From Vibrio natriegens NBRC 15636 = ATCC 14048 = DSM 759 (GTDB lineage Bacteria; Pseudomonadota; Gammaproteobacteria; Enterobacterales; Vibrionaceae), in the NCBI RefSeq assembly GCF_035621455.1, contig NZ_CP141822.1, forward strand, positions 2,418,001 to 2,482,000: a stretch of 64,000 bases of DNA, read 5' to 3'. Of this stretch, positions 63,535-64,000 are shown in pieces (position 1 is the stretch's first letter; the number at the start of each line of letters is the position of its first letter). Under the pieces are notes generated by a model. That model saw nothing but the letters and a program-made list of their open reading frames with translations. It searched no databases and had not been told where the DNA came from. Position numbers and translations under genes: made by a program.

Positions 63535-64000
63535 ATGGAACTCTTGTGTCCTGCGGGCAACCTGCCTGCATTAAAGACTGCTATTGATTGTGGCGCAGAT
63601 GCCGTGTACATCGGCTTTAAAGACGATACCAATGCACGTCACTTTGCTGGATTAAACTTTCATGGCAAGAAGCTAGAGAAAGCGGTGCAATACGTTCACG
63701 ACCGCAACAAAAAAATCCACGTAGCGCTCAACACATTTGCCCATCCAAATGGTTTTGAACGCTGGACAAATGCCGTAGACAACGCCGCATCATTGGGCGT
63801 TGATGCTCTTATCGTCGCTGACATCGCGGTATTGGAGTATGCGGCGCGAAAATACCCAGAGTTAGAGCTTCATCTCTCAGTACAAGCCTCAGCCACCAAT
63901 GTGGCAGCCATTGAGTTCTATAAACAGAATTTCAACGTTAAACGTGTCGTACTGCCACGAGTCCTGTCTATTCATCAGGTTAAACAGTTATCGCGTAATA
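63535..64000 (+). CDS. ubiU: Ubiquinone biosynthesis protein UbiU (3' end outside window)
   Basis: First 155 codons of UbiU (formerly YhbU), a U32-peptidase-family protein that with UbiV performs oxygen-independent ring hydroxylation in ubiquinone synthesis. The N-terminus MELLCPAGNLPALKTAIDCGADAVYIGF is the U32 family start, and LSVQASATNVAAIEFYKQ is the typical internal segment. The Fe-S-binding cysteines would lie beyond the window. The ATG at 63535 has only a weak ribosome site. ubiV is expected to follow. Confidence 0.93.
   Translation, partial: MELLCPAGNLPALKTAIDCGADAVYIGFKDDTNARHFAGLNFHGKKLEKAVQYVHDRNKKIHVALNTFAHPNGFERWTNAVDNAASLGVDALIVADIAVLEYAARKYPELELHLSVQASATNVAAIEFYKQNFNVKRVVLPRVLSIHQVKQLSRN

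Overview
This window is chromosomal DNA of a gammaproteobacterium, almost certainly a Vibrio. The evidence is the set of neighbourhoods it carries: a second EF-G gene next to radA, a two-PilZ protein (the position of PlzC in V. cholerae) and serB; nupC with deoCABD; yjjV, prfC, rimI-holD; yhbS-ubiT beside ubiU. I see no rRNA, tRNA, CRISPR array or insertion sequence. Two genes run off the ends: glpQ at the left and ubiU at the right.

Layout. (1) 1-8226: glycerol and glycerol-3-phosphate catabolism: glpQ and glpT (minus), glpFK, glpR and glpD (plus), with recurring GlpR-like half-sites in the control regions. (2) 8320-17179: single genes: a ZntB/CorA-type transporter, nnrS behind an NsrR-like palindrome, a gamma-glutamylcyclotransferase-like protein, a small outer-membrane barrel, a GalR-like and an EbgR-like repressor in tandem, and a LysR regulator divergent from the chromate transporter chrA. 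(3) 17536-24337: a very AT-rich glycan module that looks acquired: an STT3-like GT-C membrane protein, two GT2 transferases, a methyltransferase, a GT87-type membrane protein on the other strand, gtrA/gtrB, and a decayed partial copy of the GT-C gene. (4) 24375-37125: a complete Tad (Flp) pilus locus of 14 genes on the minus strand, including a 57-residue Flp pilin and an extra AAA+ ATPase of unknown role, with an AraC-type regulator divergent from flp. (5) 37528-41456: the AraC regulator, an acyl-CoA synthetase, a DUF1127 protein and a LysR regulator. (6) 41481-49425: EF-G2, radA, the PilZ protein, serB and ytjB. (7) 49452-55985: nupC-deoCABD behind a perfect CRP site, with an ERIC-like palindromic repeat between deoC and deoA. 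(8) 56010-64000: yjjV, a DUF5363 gene, prfC, rimI, holD, yhbS, ubiT, a PAS-GGDEF-EAL protein and the start of ubiU.

How the genes fit together. The glp block imports glycerol, glycerol-3-P and glycerophosphodiesters and feeds dihydroxyacetone phosphate to glycolysis under GlpR. The deo block imports and breaks down nucleosides under cAMP-CRP and probably a LacI-type (CytR-like) repressor. The Tad locus makes an adhesive pilus. Two c-di-GMP proteins in the window (double PilZ, GGDEF-EAL) are candidates for tying surface behaviour to second messenger, but nothing in the sequence links them directly to the pilus.

The least explained parts are the Tad-associated AAA+ ATPase, the STT3-like glycan module with its decayed duplicate, and the two sugar repressors that have no sugar genes beside them.
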